Made by a program: the position numbers and the translations under genes
The notes under the pieces: generated by a model
Told to the model about the DNA's origin: nothing
What the model saw: only the letters and a program-made list of their open reading frames with translations
Databases searched by the model: none
Assembly: GCA_023436395.1 (NCBI GenBank)
Contig: JAEZJJ010000017.1
Location: 18,834 to 82,833, forward strand
Length of the DNA stretch: 64,000 nt
Direction of reading: 5' to 3'
Origin: Bacillota bacterium
GTDB lineage: Bacteria; Bacillota; Clostridia; Lachnospirales; Cellulosilyticaceae
Part shown: in pieces, positions 7,803 to 17,134 of the stretch
Layout: each line of letters starts with the position of its first letter
Numbering within the stretch: position 1 is the first letter of the stretch

Positions 7803-10160
7803 CTACTGCACCCTTGGTATTTCACTAAACTTTAGTTCGATTTTATCACTTAAGATTTCTGGTGATGTACCATCAGGATTTTCCTCATATTTTTCTTCTT
7901 GAACAATAGTTCCATCCTCTGTAACTGTTTGTACATAATACTTCTTCTTACCACATACCTTAATTTCTATTTCCCTTACCTTACCAACATAGTTGGTCTT
8001 GTAGTTTGCATAATTAACACTACTTCCCATATCTGTAGGTATATAAATTGTAATAGCTTGTTCTCCACTAATTACAATTCCGTCATCAAAAGTAATATGA
8101 ATTTTATTATCTGCATCCGAGGTAATCTTATACTTACTACTTTCAGGTTTTATAGCTACACTCACTTTGCTCAAATCTAGATTAATAAGTTGCTTTTCTG
8201 AACTACCATTAATTTCCTTATCAACTAAATTACTTATAGCACCTAAAATATTCTTATTATATACAGGCTTTATAACTATCCCGACCTTGTCTGTACCTAG
8301 GTTACTAAGTTTATTTTCTACACTTCCATCAATTGCTACATTAGCTACATTAACATCAAATTCTTCATTAACTAAACCACTTACATCTAGGGTATATGAA
8401 ACATCTTTGTATTCATTTTCAAATGTAGTTTTCCAGTATATATTACTAATACTAGCAGGCACAATCATATTTTTATCTTCATCATCAACTGTTATAGGTT
8501 TATTATCTTCAATTTTTATTGGGCCATAAGATAATTGACTCTCTTTTCCAGCCTTATCTTTTACACTTACCACTACATAATAAGTACCAGGAGTACTTCC
8601 TAATGGAATATCACTTATTGTTTTAGGTGTAAAATAGGCCGTATTAATATCTCCTGGCTCTGTATTAGAGCTTGGGTAAAACCAATCAGAAGGAATCGTC
8701 TTCCATTTTTTACTGCCTGCTTCTTTATAGGAAGGTAAAAATGCTTTATTTGTAGGTTGCCCTTCATACCATTCCATGTAAATAGGATATACCTTGTTTG
8801 GCTCTAACTTTACATTTGTATTATTACTACGATTATATGCTGCTTCAATCTTCCAATCTTCAACAAATACCTCTCTCTCATTTCCTATCATTACATAACC
8901 ATAGGCACCATCATCTGAATTACTTCCTAGATTAAACTCACCTGCATTAATATCTGTAGGTTTTAAATATCCCCAAAATTTAACAGCTTTATTAGCACCA
9001 CCTTGTGTTATAATATTACTATCTTCAAAAAAGGCATATGCATCACTTGCACCAGAGTACTTTTTATTGCCAGTACCTACCGCTTTTTGAATAACTAGGT
9101 TATCTCCTATAGGATTTCCAAAAGTAATTTCTCTAGTTGAATGATCACCAGAATAATCATAGTGTCTAGTAGATAAATATCCTTGCTTATCTAACATCAT
9201 ATCTGGATAATTTTCTTGACTATTCTCTTGTGAAGCATTTAGTTTACCTAGATCATTCCAATTCTCAATGTTTAATGGTAAGATTGGTTTATTAGTATCT
9301 TTAATGACCTTATATCTCTGCACCACTAAATCGCGACCCTCTACTCCTACATTTACATAGGAATTCTTTGCAACAATTAACTCTCCATCTTTTAGTATTC
9401 TTTCCATATTATTTACGTCATCTTTGAATTTAGCCTGATAAGTATCTTTAGTTTGTGCCTCGGAAATAACCTTTAAATCTATAGTTAATGCATTAGTGCT
9501 TTTACCAAAGGTTACAAAAGCTACCTGAGTTGCCCCTTGATCATCTGATCCATTAAAAACTGCATTATTACTTTTTGCTGTTGCGACACAAAATACATCT
9601 CTACCTTGAGTTGATGAATCTCTAAATTTTATTTCCTCAAAATTAATAGTATAGTTATTTTTATTAACTGAATTTTTCCATTCATCTATATTATTAGTAT
9701 TTAGTGATACTTGGTGATTCCCTACTTGCTCATAAAAGTTCTGAATCCATACAATATCATCTTTCTCATTACTATTAACCGGATCTCCTGGCCAATTATT
9801 ATAACCATAGAATCCGTATACTAATCCCAATTTCACATTGCTTCCATCTTTATAGGCATACCCTTTTAATTTAACAGATACATCCCCATTAAGTTCATAT
9901 TGCTTACCTCCATTGGTATAGGTCTTATTGAGATGTAATGTTACTTCATTAACTTTATTTCCATTGTAGTAAACTGGGATCTCCGTATAATATTTGTCAT
10001 TAAGTTCTGTTGGAAGCTTTAATTCCTCTGCCGGTCTACTTTCTTGTTGCTGTGCTTTAGTACCTTGTAACTGTGTATCTTCCGCAAAAACAGTTACTGA
10101 TGGGAATATCATTGCTAATGTTAAAAACAAGCTTGTTAAGTGCTTTAGCGTTCTTTTCAT
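7803..10160 (-). CDS. Large secreted protein with PA14-like carbohydrate-binding region
   Basis: 785 residues from the ATG at 10160 (AGGAGG six bases upstream). The N-terminus MKRTLKHLTSLFLTLAMIFP followed by SVTVFA is a classical signal peptide. Residues ~25-260 form a beta-rich region with repeated V/T/N segments. Around residues 370-490 the text KFWGYLKPTDINAGEFNLGS, NSDDGAYGYV and VYPIYMEWYEG resembles PA14/GLEYA-like ligand-binding folds. About residues 500-580 (STPGTYYVVVSVKDKAGKES) form an Ig-like domain. The tail is beta-rich, without an LPxTG sorting signal, SLH repeats or catalytic motif I can name. A secreted or loosely wall-bound adhesin or binding protein is likely; the ligand is unknown. 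Confidence 0.6.
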   Translation of the reverse strand: MKRTLKHLTSLFLTLAMIFPSVTVFAEDTQLQGTKAQQQESRPAEELKLPTELNDKYYTEIPVYYNGNKVNEVTLHLNKTYTNGGKQYELNGDVSVKLKGYAYKDGSNVKLGLVYGFYGYNNWPGDPVNSNEKDDIVWIQNFYEQVGNHQVSLNTNNIDEWKNSVNKNNYTINFEEIKFRDSSTQGRDVFCVATAKSNNAVFNGSDDQGATQVAFVTFGKSTNALTIDLKVISEAQTKDTYQAKFKDDVNNMERILKDGELIVAKNSYVNVGVEGRDLVVQRYKVIKDTNKPILPLNIENWNDLGKLNASQENSQENYPDMMLDKQGYLSTRHYDYSGDHSTREITFGNPIGDNLVIQKAVGTGNKKYSGASDAYAFFEDSNIITQGGANKAVKFWGYLKPTDINAGEFNLGSNSDDGAYGYVMIGNEREVFVEDWKIEAAYNRSNNTNVKLEPNKVYPIYMEWYEGQPTNKAFLPSYKEAGSKKWKTIPSDWFYPSSNTEPGDINTAYFTPKTISDIPLGSTPGTYYVVVSVKDKAGKESQLSYGPIKIEDNKPITVDDEDKNMIVPASISNIYWKTTFENEYKDVSYTLDVSGLVNEEFDVNVANVAIDGSVENKLSNLGTDKVGIVIKPVYNKNILGAISNLVDKEINGSSEKQLINLDLSKVSVAIKPESSKYKITSDADNKIHITFDDGIVISGEQAITIYIPTDMGSSVNYANYKTNYVGKVREIEIKVCGKKKYYVQTVTEDGTIVQEEKYEENPDGTSPEILSDKIELKFSEIPRVQ

Positions 10161-10391
10161 ACCTTTCCTCCTAATCTTTAATTCTTTGTTAATTTTCTTC
10201 CATATAGCCTTTGCAACTATATGCATATAATGATTATAATACCTTTTTAAATTAATTGAAATAACTTGCTAAACAAAATTATTTTAATATTATAAAAAAA
10301 CATTTTTAATCTATATTAAATCCTCTTGTAACAAGATAAAGTAATGATGATTTATCTCTATTCATGCCAAATCATAAAATAATCTTCTTCA

Positions 10392-11831
10392 CTATCCTTC
10401 AAAATAACATACCACTGGTACTCCTTTTTCAATGTTACTAAAAATCGCTTCAGCTACTTTAGTGGGTAAATTGACACAACCATGTGATCCATCGGTACGA
10501 TAAATTTCACCACCAAAAGTACTTCTCCAACTGGCATCGTGTAAACCTATGCCTCCATTAAAGGGCATCCAGTATTTCACAGGAGAAGCATACCCTGGTC
10601 CCCTTAGTACTGCGTTAGTCTTTTTATAATCCAAGGTATATACCCCCTCTGGTGTATCATATTTTTTCTTAAGATTTCCTGTTACAATATCCCCTTGTGT
10701 TATAAGCCTTCCTTCTTTATAGAACCAAATATATTGTTTAGATAAGTTAACTTCCACGTAGGTTGAACCAATATCATTAATCCCAGGTTTAAGGGCACTT
10801 TGAGTATATAAAGGCTGCCTTTTAACTGGCTTCCCCATTTTAATAAGCCTTATGACTTCACCTATTTCATCTTGCACATTAATCTTCCAACCATAGTCTC
10901 CTCCTACTACCTTTACCTGCTTACCTGTGCTAGTCGTAAAATCTCTTTCCTTACCTAATGTGTTATAGTCTTTGGCTAATTCTACAACATAATCTGCCAC
11001 TGCATGTTCATCTAATATGATGTTCATAGTAGGCGAAATACTTAGCCAGGAACTTAAAAGTTCTTTATCTATAACTACTTCTCGATCACCTAAATCATAG
11101 GTAATCTCAGCACTAAGATAGTTATTGAGCTGATCCCTTAATTCCTTTAACTGCTCTGAATCTTTCTGATATTGCGCAACTTTATAGCATCCTTTAGCAT
11201 CTAGATTGATAGTAGCCTCTTCCTCTTTTACTGCATTCACTATGGCTGTATATAAGGCTATATGATCTATGGTATTCCCTTTATCCCCTTCTACTATTTG
11301 ATATATCCCTTCTATGTATTTAACACATGCATTCTCTGGTTTTCTCACATTCTTGTTTGTAACACAATTTAGCTTACCCACTTGGTCTTTAAGTAATTCT
11401 TTATCATAATCTATTTCTTTAGATATCTCTAATGTTTCCCCTTCTAAGATATGAACTGGCCATCCCCATGACCCTTGATGAACATTTGCCTTCTCTATAT
11501 TATCTTCTAATTCATATACTAATCCTATGTCATTTCCCTTAAGAAGCTCTTCCTGATTATGCCTTTCACTTACTACTAACGTATAATCCTCACTTAACTT
11601 TTCAAATTTAACTATAACGTCTTCTACACTCTTTCCCCCTACATCCATTCCATTAATTGTTGTTCCCCAATAAAAATGACTATTAAAATACAATCCTCCT
11701 ATTGCATAGATTAAGGTTAGTCCCCCTATAATAGTGCCTATTATTAAACTCTTTTTGCTTTGTAAAAGTGTGTTAACTTTTTTCTTAATGAATAACTTAA
11801 ACTTACTTATATTAGATTCATTGCTATCCAT
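10392..11831 (-). CDS. Membrane-anchored L,D-transpeptidase (YkuD)
   Basis: 479 residues from the ATG at 11831 (GGAG seven bases upstream; the ATG at 11870 lacks a site). A cytoplasmic basic segment and one transmembrane helix (~30-50, LIIGTIIGGLTLIYAIGGLY) are followed by two PG_binding_4-type beta/alpha modules. The C-terminal YkuD catalytic domain starts at YVEVNLSKQYIWFYKEG. Active-site residues are in GIGLHDASW and SHGCVNLP, where the cysteine forms the acyl-enzyme. The enzyme makes 3-3 crosslinks or anchors proteins on peptidoglycan. It is monocistronic. Confidence 0.9.
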   Translation of the reverse strand: MDSNESNISKFKLFIKKKVNTLLQSKKSLIIGTIIGGLTLIYAIGGLYFNSHFYWGTTINGMDVGGKSVEDVIVKFEKLSEDYTLVVSERHNQEELLKGNDIGLVYELEDNIEKANVHQGSWGWPVHILEGETLEISKEIDYDKELLKDQVGKLNCVTNKNVRKPENACVKYIEGIYQIVEGDKGNTIDHIALYTAIVNAVKEEEATINLDAKGCYKVAQYQKDSEQLKELRDQLNNYLSAEITYDLGDREVVIDKELLSSWLSISPTMNIILDEHAVADYVVELAKDYNTLGKERDFTTSTGKQVKVVGGDYGWKINVQDEIGEVIRLIKMGKPVKRQPLYTQSALKPGINDIGSTYVEVNLSKQYIWFYKEGRLITQGDIVTGNLKKKYDTPEGVYTLDYKKTNAVLRGPGYASPVKYWMPFNGGIGLHDASWRSTFGGEIYRTDGSHGCVNLPTKVAEAIFSNIEKGVPVVCYFEG

Positions 11832-11944
11832 TTTCACTCTCCACTTTACTTTTATTTCAATATTTATCATATGTAAAGTGGTCTTTATTTAGTACCCTTC
11901 AAAGTTTCAAGGGTATCCTCTGTAATCCCTGTTCTACAAAAATA

Positions 11945-11985
11945 AGGCCTGTAAAGTTAAATTTAATCTTTAACTTTACAGGCCT
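11945..11985 (-). terminator. Strong terminator of the vitamin B6 operon
   Basis: The 17-bp perfect stem AGGCCTGTAAAGTTAAA / TTTAACTTTACAGGCCT has a seven-base loop and a minus-strand TTATTTTTG tail. It begins six bases beyond the radical SAM stop codon. Confidence 0.85.
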
Positions 11986-11990
11986 ACTTA

Positions 11991-12593
11991 CTAAGCAATA
12001 TACCCTCTTACACGTAAATCAATTCCCATTTCACTAGCTAACTTCTTACAAGCCTCTATCTCCTCTGGTGTAATCACCTGATCTACTACTGAAAAACTAA
12101 CACTAGGAATGTACTTCTTACAATCTGCTGCAAATTTTAGCATGGCCTTAAAAGAAGGCTCGCCAAATCGAGGTCTTGCTACCTTTAGATAAGTCTCCTT
12201 ATCTGGTGCATTAAGACTAATTGAAATAGCATCCACATGCCCTTCTAAAAGCTTGGCTGTTGGTTTGTTATGAATCAGATCTGCTAAACCATTGCTATTT
12301 ACTCTAATCTTAATCTTACTTTTCTCTCTAATATATTTGCAAACCTCTATCACTGTATCTATTCTAGTTAGTGGCTCCCCATAACCGCAAAATACAATCT
12401 GGTCATATCTATCTAAGTCATAGTTTTTAAGATCTTCTAAAATCTCCTCTAGACTTGGGTCATAAGATAACCATAAGCTTTCATTTGGCCCCACTGTATC
12501 ATGATCAATTCTAACGCAGAAAGTACATGCACAAGGACATTTGTTGGTTAAGTTAACATACAAACTATTACCTATTTGATAAATGATGGTCAT
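11991..12593 (-). CDS. TatD-associated type radical SAM protein
   Basis: A 200-residue radical SAM protein, last gene of the B6 operon (its ATG overlaps the previous stop as TAATG). The cluster motif CPCACTFC is C-x3-C-x2-C for a SAM-bound 4Fe-4S cluster. GYGEPLTR and VNSNG are the SAM-binding glycine and beta-4 motifs, and ISISLNAPDKETY follows the pattern of the small, stand-alone family usually linked or fused to TatD DNases. No TatD is encoded here. The short barrel and lack of an extra cluster domain give no substrate hint. Its place after pdxK and an ECF S component makes a role in vitamer or cofactor handling conceivable, but this is only context. Confidence 0.75.
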   Translation of the reverse strand: MTIIYQIGNSLYVNLTNKCPCACTFCVRIDHDTVGPNESLWLSYDPSLEEILEDLKNYDLDRYDQIVFCGYGEPLTRIDTVIEVCKYIREKSKIKIRVNSNGLADLIHNKPTAKLLEGHVDAISISLNAPDKETYLKVARPRFGEPSFKAMLKFAADCKKYIPSVSFSVVDQVITPEEIEACKKLASEMGIDLRVRGYIA

Positions 12594-13120
12594 TACACAT
12601 TTCCCCTTAGTTGTCTTGATAATTTTCCTTTGACACCCATGATATCAAAGGCACCTCCCACTGCTAAGAAAACAATGGCACTACCTAATGGTTGTATTAA
12701 TCCTGGCAAGATTGCTGCAAGCCCAGCTACAACATTACCGGTTATCACAATATCTGCTAGATAGTAACCAAACACCCCTGTTAAGCCTGCTAAAACGACC
12801 GCCACTACATTTCTGATACAAATAAATTTTCCTTTGTTATGGGTAAAGTAAAGCACTAATGTAGCCTTAATGATTAATGTAGGAATCACATAAACCATAC
12901 AACCTGGGGTTAATGCATCTGCTAATGCTGCGCCAATAGCCCCTGCTGCCATAGCATAGGGTAGTGGTAAGATACATGCTGCTAGATAAATCATACTATC
13001 TCCCACATGAACAATATGGCTTCCTATTCCCGTAGGAATATTAATCCGTGTTGCCACAAAGACTATTGCTGCAAATAATGCTGTCATTACTAATGTTCTT
13101 GTTTTTTCTCCTTGACTCAT
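12593..13120 (-). CDS. ECF transporter S component, probable vitamin B6 vitamer uptake
   Basis: 175 residues with five to six hydrophobic helices, starting KTRTLVMTALFAAIVFVATR, the alanine-rich first helix typical of ECF S components (contact site for EcfT). PTGIGSHIVHVGDSMIYLAA and ADALTPGCMVYVIPTLIIKA are the conserved loops of a TIGR04002-like subfamily. It overlaps pdxK by four bases and is followed directly by the radical SAM gene. S components need a shared EcfA-EcfA'-EcfT module, which is not in this window. Substrate inference (pyridoxine, pyridoxal or pyridoxamine) rests on the adjacent pyridoxamine kinase and MocR regulator. Confidence 0.8.
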   Translation of the reverse strand: MSQGEKTRTLVMTALFAAIVFVATRINIPTGIGSHIVHVGDSMIYLAACILPLPYAMAAGAIGAALADALTPGCMVYVIPTLIIKATLVLYFTHNKGKFICIRNVVAVVLAGLTGVFGYYLADIVITGNVVAGLAAILPGLIQPLGSAIVFLAVGGAFDIMGVKGKLSRQLRGNV

Positions 13121-13947
13121 CTTATACTCAGCTCCTTTAGAAATCGCTCATACATAATCCCCTCCTTAGTACTTATATCAAAGTCAGATGTATATGTAAT
13201 CGCTTTACTTATAAATGTACTTGCTATAGTAACTGCTTGTTGCAGGCTATATCCTTGAGTTAAATACCCACATAACACAGAAGCAAAAATATCTCCTGTT
13301 CCGCTATAAGACTTTCCATTATAGCTTACTTCTTTAGTAAAATACATCTCCGTAGTAAAATCTAATCCTATGTTTGTTAGACACTCTGGTTTTGACTTAT
13401 CCCAAACTCCAGTAATTACAATTTGCTTAGGTCCATTAAGGGCTAACTCCCTAGCATACTTTTTAATACGTTCTTTATCAATTCCCCAAGCTAGGTTATA
13501 ACCTGTCAAGAGAGAAAACTCTGTCATGTTAGGTGTAATAACATCTGCCTGAGCCACCAATTTCTTCATATCCATTGGATAATCTTCATCATATATCGTA
13601 TAAAGTTCACCATTATCCCCCATTACTGGATCTATTAAAACTAAAGTTTGCTCTTCCTTAAAAAGTTTAATAAATTCTAGTACAATACTAATCTGCTCTT
13701 TGGAACCTAAAAAGCCTGAGTAAATACTATCAAAACTATAGCCAATCACCTTCCATTGTTCAAAGAACTGTCTCATATAAGGGGTAAAGTCCACAAAGGA
13801 AAAGGAATCAAAGCCTGTTTGATTTGATAAAATAGCTGTTGGAAGTGGACAAGCCTGCACTTCTAATGTATTTAATAAAGTAAGTGCTACTGTTAATGAA
13901 CATCTCCCTATACCTGATAAATCGTTGATTACTGCTGCCTTTTTCAT
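13117..13947 (-). CDS. pdxK: Pyridoxamine/pyridoxal kinase
   Basis: 276 residues from the ATG at 13947 (GGAGG five bases upstream; the TTG at 13959 is less likely). It is a PfkB/ribokinase-fold kinase: INDLSGIGRCSLTVAL at the N-terminus, LIDPVMGDNGELY for the Mg/ATP region, ITPNMTEFSLLTG, and the anion hole SYSGTGDIFASVL with the catalytic aspartate. It phosphorylates pyridoxamine, pyridoxine or pyridoxal to make PLP. First gene of the pdxK-ECF-radical SAM operon, divergent from the MocR/PdxR-type regulator 143 bases away. Confidence 0.9.
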   Translation of the reverse strand: MKKAAVINDLSGIGRCSLTVALTLLNTLEVQACPLPTAILSNQTGFDSFSFVDFTPYMRQFFEQWKVIGYSFDSIYSGFLGSKEQISIVLEFIKLFKEEQTLVLIDPVMGDNGELYTIYDEDYPMDMKKLVAQADVITPNMTEFSLLTGYNLAWGIDKERIKKYARELALNGPKQIVITGVWDKSKPECLTNIGLDFTTEMYFTKEVSYNGKSYSGTGDIFASVLCGYLTQGYSLQQAVTIASTFISKAITYTSDFDISTKEGIMYERFLKELSIR

Positions 13948-13998
13948 GGAACCCTCCAATTCACTCTTTACAATTGATTCGTCTTTTTATAAACTAAC

Positions 13999-14010
13999 TG
14001 TATCGATACA
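13999..14010. promoter_or_regulatory. Palindrome in the pdxK/pdxR divergent promoter region
   Basis: A perfect 12-bp palindrome TGTATCGATACA lies midway between the divergent genes. On the minus strand it overlaps a likely -35 (TTGTAT) upstream of TATAAA for pdxK; on the plus side AATAATAT further on could be a -10 for the regulator. It is the best candidate for the regulator's binding site, although MocR proteins often use direct repeats. Confidence 0.5.
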
Positions 14011-14090
14011 ATCTTTTCTTCTTTCTAAAATAATATATGTATTTTCACACAATTCCCTATTATGGTCAATACAAGACAAGGAGCTTTTTT

Positions 14091-15497
14091 ATGAATATAA
14101 ATATTGTACCGTTACAATTCGATTCCAATTCCACTGAACCATTATATGCCCAACTTTTTCATTATTTAAAGGACCTCATTATTAAAGGTGATTTGACTTT
14201 TGGAGACAAACTCCCCCCTATTAGAAGTTTTGCAAAAGCCTTGGAAGTCAACAATATCACAGTGATTAACGCCTATAAACAATTAGAACATACAGGCTAT
14301 GTCACTTCTAAGCAAGGTAGTGGCTACTATGTTTCTAAACGTCCTTGTGAAGAGTCCTCTAGTTTTACATCTAAGCCTATTGATACAAGTTCACTTATTA
14401 ATTTTTCTAGTGCCTCTCCTGACCCAGGGATTTTCCCTACCGAAACTTTTAAGCAGTACATAGTAGAAGTGATAGAACGCGATAAAGGCTATGCCTTTGG
14501 CTATCAAGAAGTTAATGGATTTATGAAACTAAGAGAAGTTTTAACAGTTTTCCTCCTCAAGACTTATGGTATTAAAACCAGTGCTGACTGCATTCAAATG
14601 GTATCGGGTGCTCAACAAGGCCTTGATATTATTGCTAAAAGCCTTCTCTATTCTGGAGATAGCGTCATTACAGAAAATCCTACCTATAATGGTGCCGTAG
14701 ATGTTTTTAAATCTAGAGGTTGCCGTATTGTGCCTGTTAGCCTTACACCCTTTGGTCTTGACCTAGTGGAGTTTGAAAAAAAGGTAAAAATCTGCAAGCC
14801 TAAGCTTGTCTATATTATGCCTAACTTTCAAAATCCTACTACCATTTGTTATAACAAAACGACCCTTCTAGCTTTACTTAAACTTGCCGAAACCTACAAT
14901 TTTTATCTTTTGGAAGAGGATTCTATGTGGGAACTAAATTATGGAAGCCGTGAGTCCCTCTCTTTAAAAGCACTGGATACTATGGATAGGGTGATTCATC
15001 TCAAAAGTTTCTCTAAGCTACTGATGCCAGGACTTCGTATAGGATTTATTATCATGCCTCAGGCTTTAATAGACTCCTTTACACGTACCAAACAGACTAC
15101 AGATATCTCTTCTTCAGGTCTTATGCAACGTGCCTTAGAGCTTTACTTTAAAAATAATAAATGGCAAGAGCATATTCACTATATGAAAGAAATTTATAAG
15201 GGACGCTATGAATGTATGTGCTCTAAACTTTTAGAATTAGAAGACTATGGTGTAGATGTTTATAAACCAGAGGGCGGCGTTTGTTTTTGGCTTAAGCTTC
15301 CTAAGGGGATGTCCGCGCAAAGACTCTATGAAAAATGCTATAAAAAAGGACTCCTTATATTCCCCTCACCTATTTTTTATCCTCATTTGGACCCTGCTAA
15401 GGATAACTCTATTCGCTTAAGCTTTGCTACTTGTACAATCTCAGATATTGAGCAGGGGACTGAAATTCTCAAAGAATGTGTCAAAAACTATTTCTAG
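14091..15497 (+). CDS. pdxR: MocR/PdxR-type regulator (GntR HTH fused to aminotransferase domain)
   Basis: 468 residues from the ATG at 14091, which has AAGGAG seven bases upstream. Residues ~5-75 form a GntR winged helix (PLYAQLFHYLKDLI, then KLPPIRSFAKALEVNNITVI, YVTSKQGSGYYV). Residues ~100-468 form a fold-type-I PLP aminotransferase domain with VSGAQQGLDII, the PNFQNP asparagine, LLEEDSMWEL and the PLP lysine in HLKSFSKLLMPGLRIGF. MocR proteins sense PLP. Divergence from pdxK and a B6 uptake gene strongly indicates control of PLP homeostasis. Confidence 0.85.
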   Translation: MNINIVPLQFDSNSTEPLYAQLFHYLKDLIIKGDLTFGDKLPPIRSFAKALEVNNITVINAYKQLEHTGYVTSKQGSGYYVSKRPCEESSSFTSKPIDTSSLINFSSASPDPGIFPTETFKQYIVEVIERDKGYAFGYQEVNGFMKLREVLTVFLLKTYGIKTSADCIQMVSGAQQGLDIIAKSLLYSGDSVITENPTYNGAVDVFKSRGCRIVPVSLTPFGLDLVEFEKKVKICKPKLVYIMPNFQNPTTICYNKTTLLALLKLAETYNFYLLEEDSMWELNYGSRESLSLKALDTMDRVIHLKSFSKLLMPGLRIGFIIMPQALIDSFTRTKQTTDISSSGLMQRALELYFKNNKWQEHIHYMKEIYKGRYECMCSKLLELEDYGVDVYKPEGGVCFWLKLPKGMSAQRLYEKCYKKGLLIFPSPIFYPHLDPAKDNSIRLSFATCTISDIEQGTEILKECVKNYF

Positions 15498-15512
15498 TGT
15501 ATTTGTACCATA

Positions 15513-15562
15513 ATAAAAGCATATAAAAGATTAACCGCCATTAACCTTTTATATGCTTTTAT
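15513..15562. terminator. Bidirectional terminator between pdxR and trpB2
   Basis: A 22-bp stem with one A-C mismatch (15513-15534 with 15541-15562) surrounds the six-base loop CCGCCA. AT-rich flanks serve both converging genes, pdxR on plus and trpB2 on minus. Confidence 0.8.
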
Positions 15563-15581
15563 CCATTTTATTAAAGCTTGC

Positions 15582-16952
15582 TTACTCTACTTGTGGTAAT
15601 TTCGCAAAGCTTGCTTTTAGTTCCTCATCTGTTGGAATATAATCTGTCATATCCCCATCATTAAATTTTTGATAAGCCACCATATCAAAGTAACCTGTTC
15701 CTGTAAGTCCGAATACAATCGTCTTTTCTTCTCCCGTTTCTTTGCATTTCATAGCCTCGTCAATAGCTACTCTAATAGCATGACTACTTTCTGGGGCTGG
15801 TAAGATGCCTTCTATTCTGGCAAACTGCTGAGCTGCTTTAAATACATCTGTTTGTTCTACTGAAACGGCTTCAATGAGTTTGTCATCATAAAGCTGAGAA
15901 ACAATAGAGCTCATCCCATGATAACGAAGCCCTCCCGCATGATTAGCCGATGGCATAAAGCCACTTCCTAAAGTATACATTTTGGCAAGTGGGCATACCT
16001 TTCCAGTATCACAGAAGTCATATGCGTAAACTCCTCTGGTAAGACTTGGACAAGAAGCTGGCTCTACTGCAATAATACGGTAGTCTGCTTCTCCACGAAT
16101 TTTCTCTCCTACAAAAGGTGAAATAAGTCCGCCCAAGTTAGAACCACCACCTGCACAACCAATAATAATATCTGGCTTAATATCATATTTTCTAAGTGCC
16201 GTTTGTGTTTCAAGTCCTATGATTGTCTGATGAAGAAGTACTTGTGAAAGTACAGAGCCTAATACATAGCGATAGCCTTCCTGCGACGTTGCTGCCTCTA
16301 CTGCCTCTGATATAGCACAACCTAAACTACCTGTAGTTCCAGGGAACTCTTCTAAAATCTTTCTACCCACTGCTGTATTTTCAGAAGGAGATGGTGTTAC
16401 ATTGGCACCATAAGTACGCATAACTTCTCTTCTAAAAGGTTTTTGCTCATAAGACACCTTTACCATGTACACCTGACAATCTAAATCAAAGTAAGAACAT
16501 GCCATAGACAAAGCTGTTCCCCATTGACCTGCTCCTGTTTCTGTAGTTACCCCTTTAAGCCCTTCCTTCTTAGCATAATATGCCTGCGCAATAGCTGAGT
16601 TAAGCTTATGACTCCCTGAAGTATTATTCCCCTCAAACTTATAGTAAATCTTAGCAGGTGTATCTAGTGCTTTCTCTAAACAGTAGGCGCGTACAAGAGG
16701 TGCAGGTCTATACATTTTATAAAAGTCTTGAATCTCTTCTGGAATAGCAATATAAGGTGTGGTTTCATCTAATTCTTGCTGCGCTAACTCTTTACAAAAG
16801 GTAGGTGTTAAATCGTCTACTGTAACAGGCTTTAAAGTACCAGGATGTAAAATAGGTGCTGGCTTATTCTTCATATCAGCACGTACATTGTACCACGCTT
16901 TAGGCATTTCACTTTCTTCCAAGTAGATTTTATAAGGTATCTCTTTTTTCAT
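15582..16952 (-). CDS. trpB: Tryptophan synthase beta chain, TrpB2 type
   Basis: 456 residues from the ATG at 16952; the ATG at 16961 abuts the GGGAG ribosome site. It makes tryptophan from indole and serine with PLP. The PLP lysine is K116 in NNTSGSHKLN, the glycine-rich phosphate loop is GCAGGGSN, and TETGAGQWG is the catalytic glutamate region. The long N-terminal extension (PKAWYNVRADMKNKPAPILH) and overall length mark the TrpB2 class, which works without a tight TrpA partner. No trpA or other trp gene is nearby. Transcription appears to be controlled by an attenuator leader. Confidence 0.9.
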   Translation of the reverse strand: MKKEIPYKIYLEESEMPKAWYNVRADMKNKPAPILHPGTLKPVTVDDLTPTFCKELAQQELDETTPYIAIPEEIQDFYKMYRPAPLVRAYCLEKALDTPAKIYYKFEGNNTSGSHKLNSAIAQAYYAKKEGLKGVTTETGAGQWGTALSMACSYFDLDCQVYMVKVSYEQKPFRREVMRTYGANVTPSPSENTAVGRKILEEFPGTTGSLGCAISEAVEAATSQEGYRYVLGSVLSQVLLHQTIIGLETQTALRKYDIKPDIIIGCAGGGSNLGGLISPFVGEKIRGEADYRIIAVEPASCPSLTRGVYAYDFCDTGKVCPLAKMYTLGSGFMPSANHAGGLRYHGMSSIVSQLYDDKLIEAVSVEQTDVFKAAQQFARIEGILPAPESSHAIRVAIDEAMKCKETGEEKTIVFGLTGTGYFDMVAYQKFNDGDMTDYIPTDEELKASFAKLPQVE

Positions 16953-16996
16953 GATCTTCATCTCCCTCTCTTTTAACTCATTTCTGAGTAAATAAA

Positions 16997-17095
16997 AATC
17001 TCCTATCCTATAAAACTATAGGACAGGAGATTACTCTCCTTGCTCATTGGTTTTTCATATAGTTTATTTATACCGTTCAGATTAGTTTTTGTCAA
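16997..17095 (-). promoter_or_regulatory. trpB2 promoter and terminator/antiterminator leader
   Basis: On the minus strand a near-perfect promoter (TTGACA 17090-17095, 17-base spacer, TATAAA 17067-17072) starts RNA near 17060. The leader then forms a 16-bp stem with one mismatch (17017-17032 with 16997-17012, four-base loop), followed directly by TTTTTATTTA, an intrinsic terminator about 45 bases before the ATG. A competing small hairpin GGAGA-GTAA-TCTCC (17026-17039) uses part of the terminator's first arm, so the two are mutually exclusive. No tryptophan-rich leader peptide and no T-box motif was seen. Confidence 0.65.
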
Positions 17096-17134
17096 TATAA
17101 TATTTAGAATCTTAAGCTAATTCATCTTTTTTCA

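Noticed and set aside
8167..8529. Plus-strand 120-codon frame inside the secreted protein gene
   Set aside because: Antisense frame of a beta-rich coding region; no start signal.
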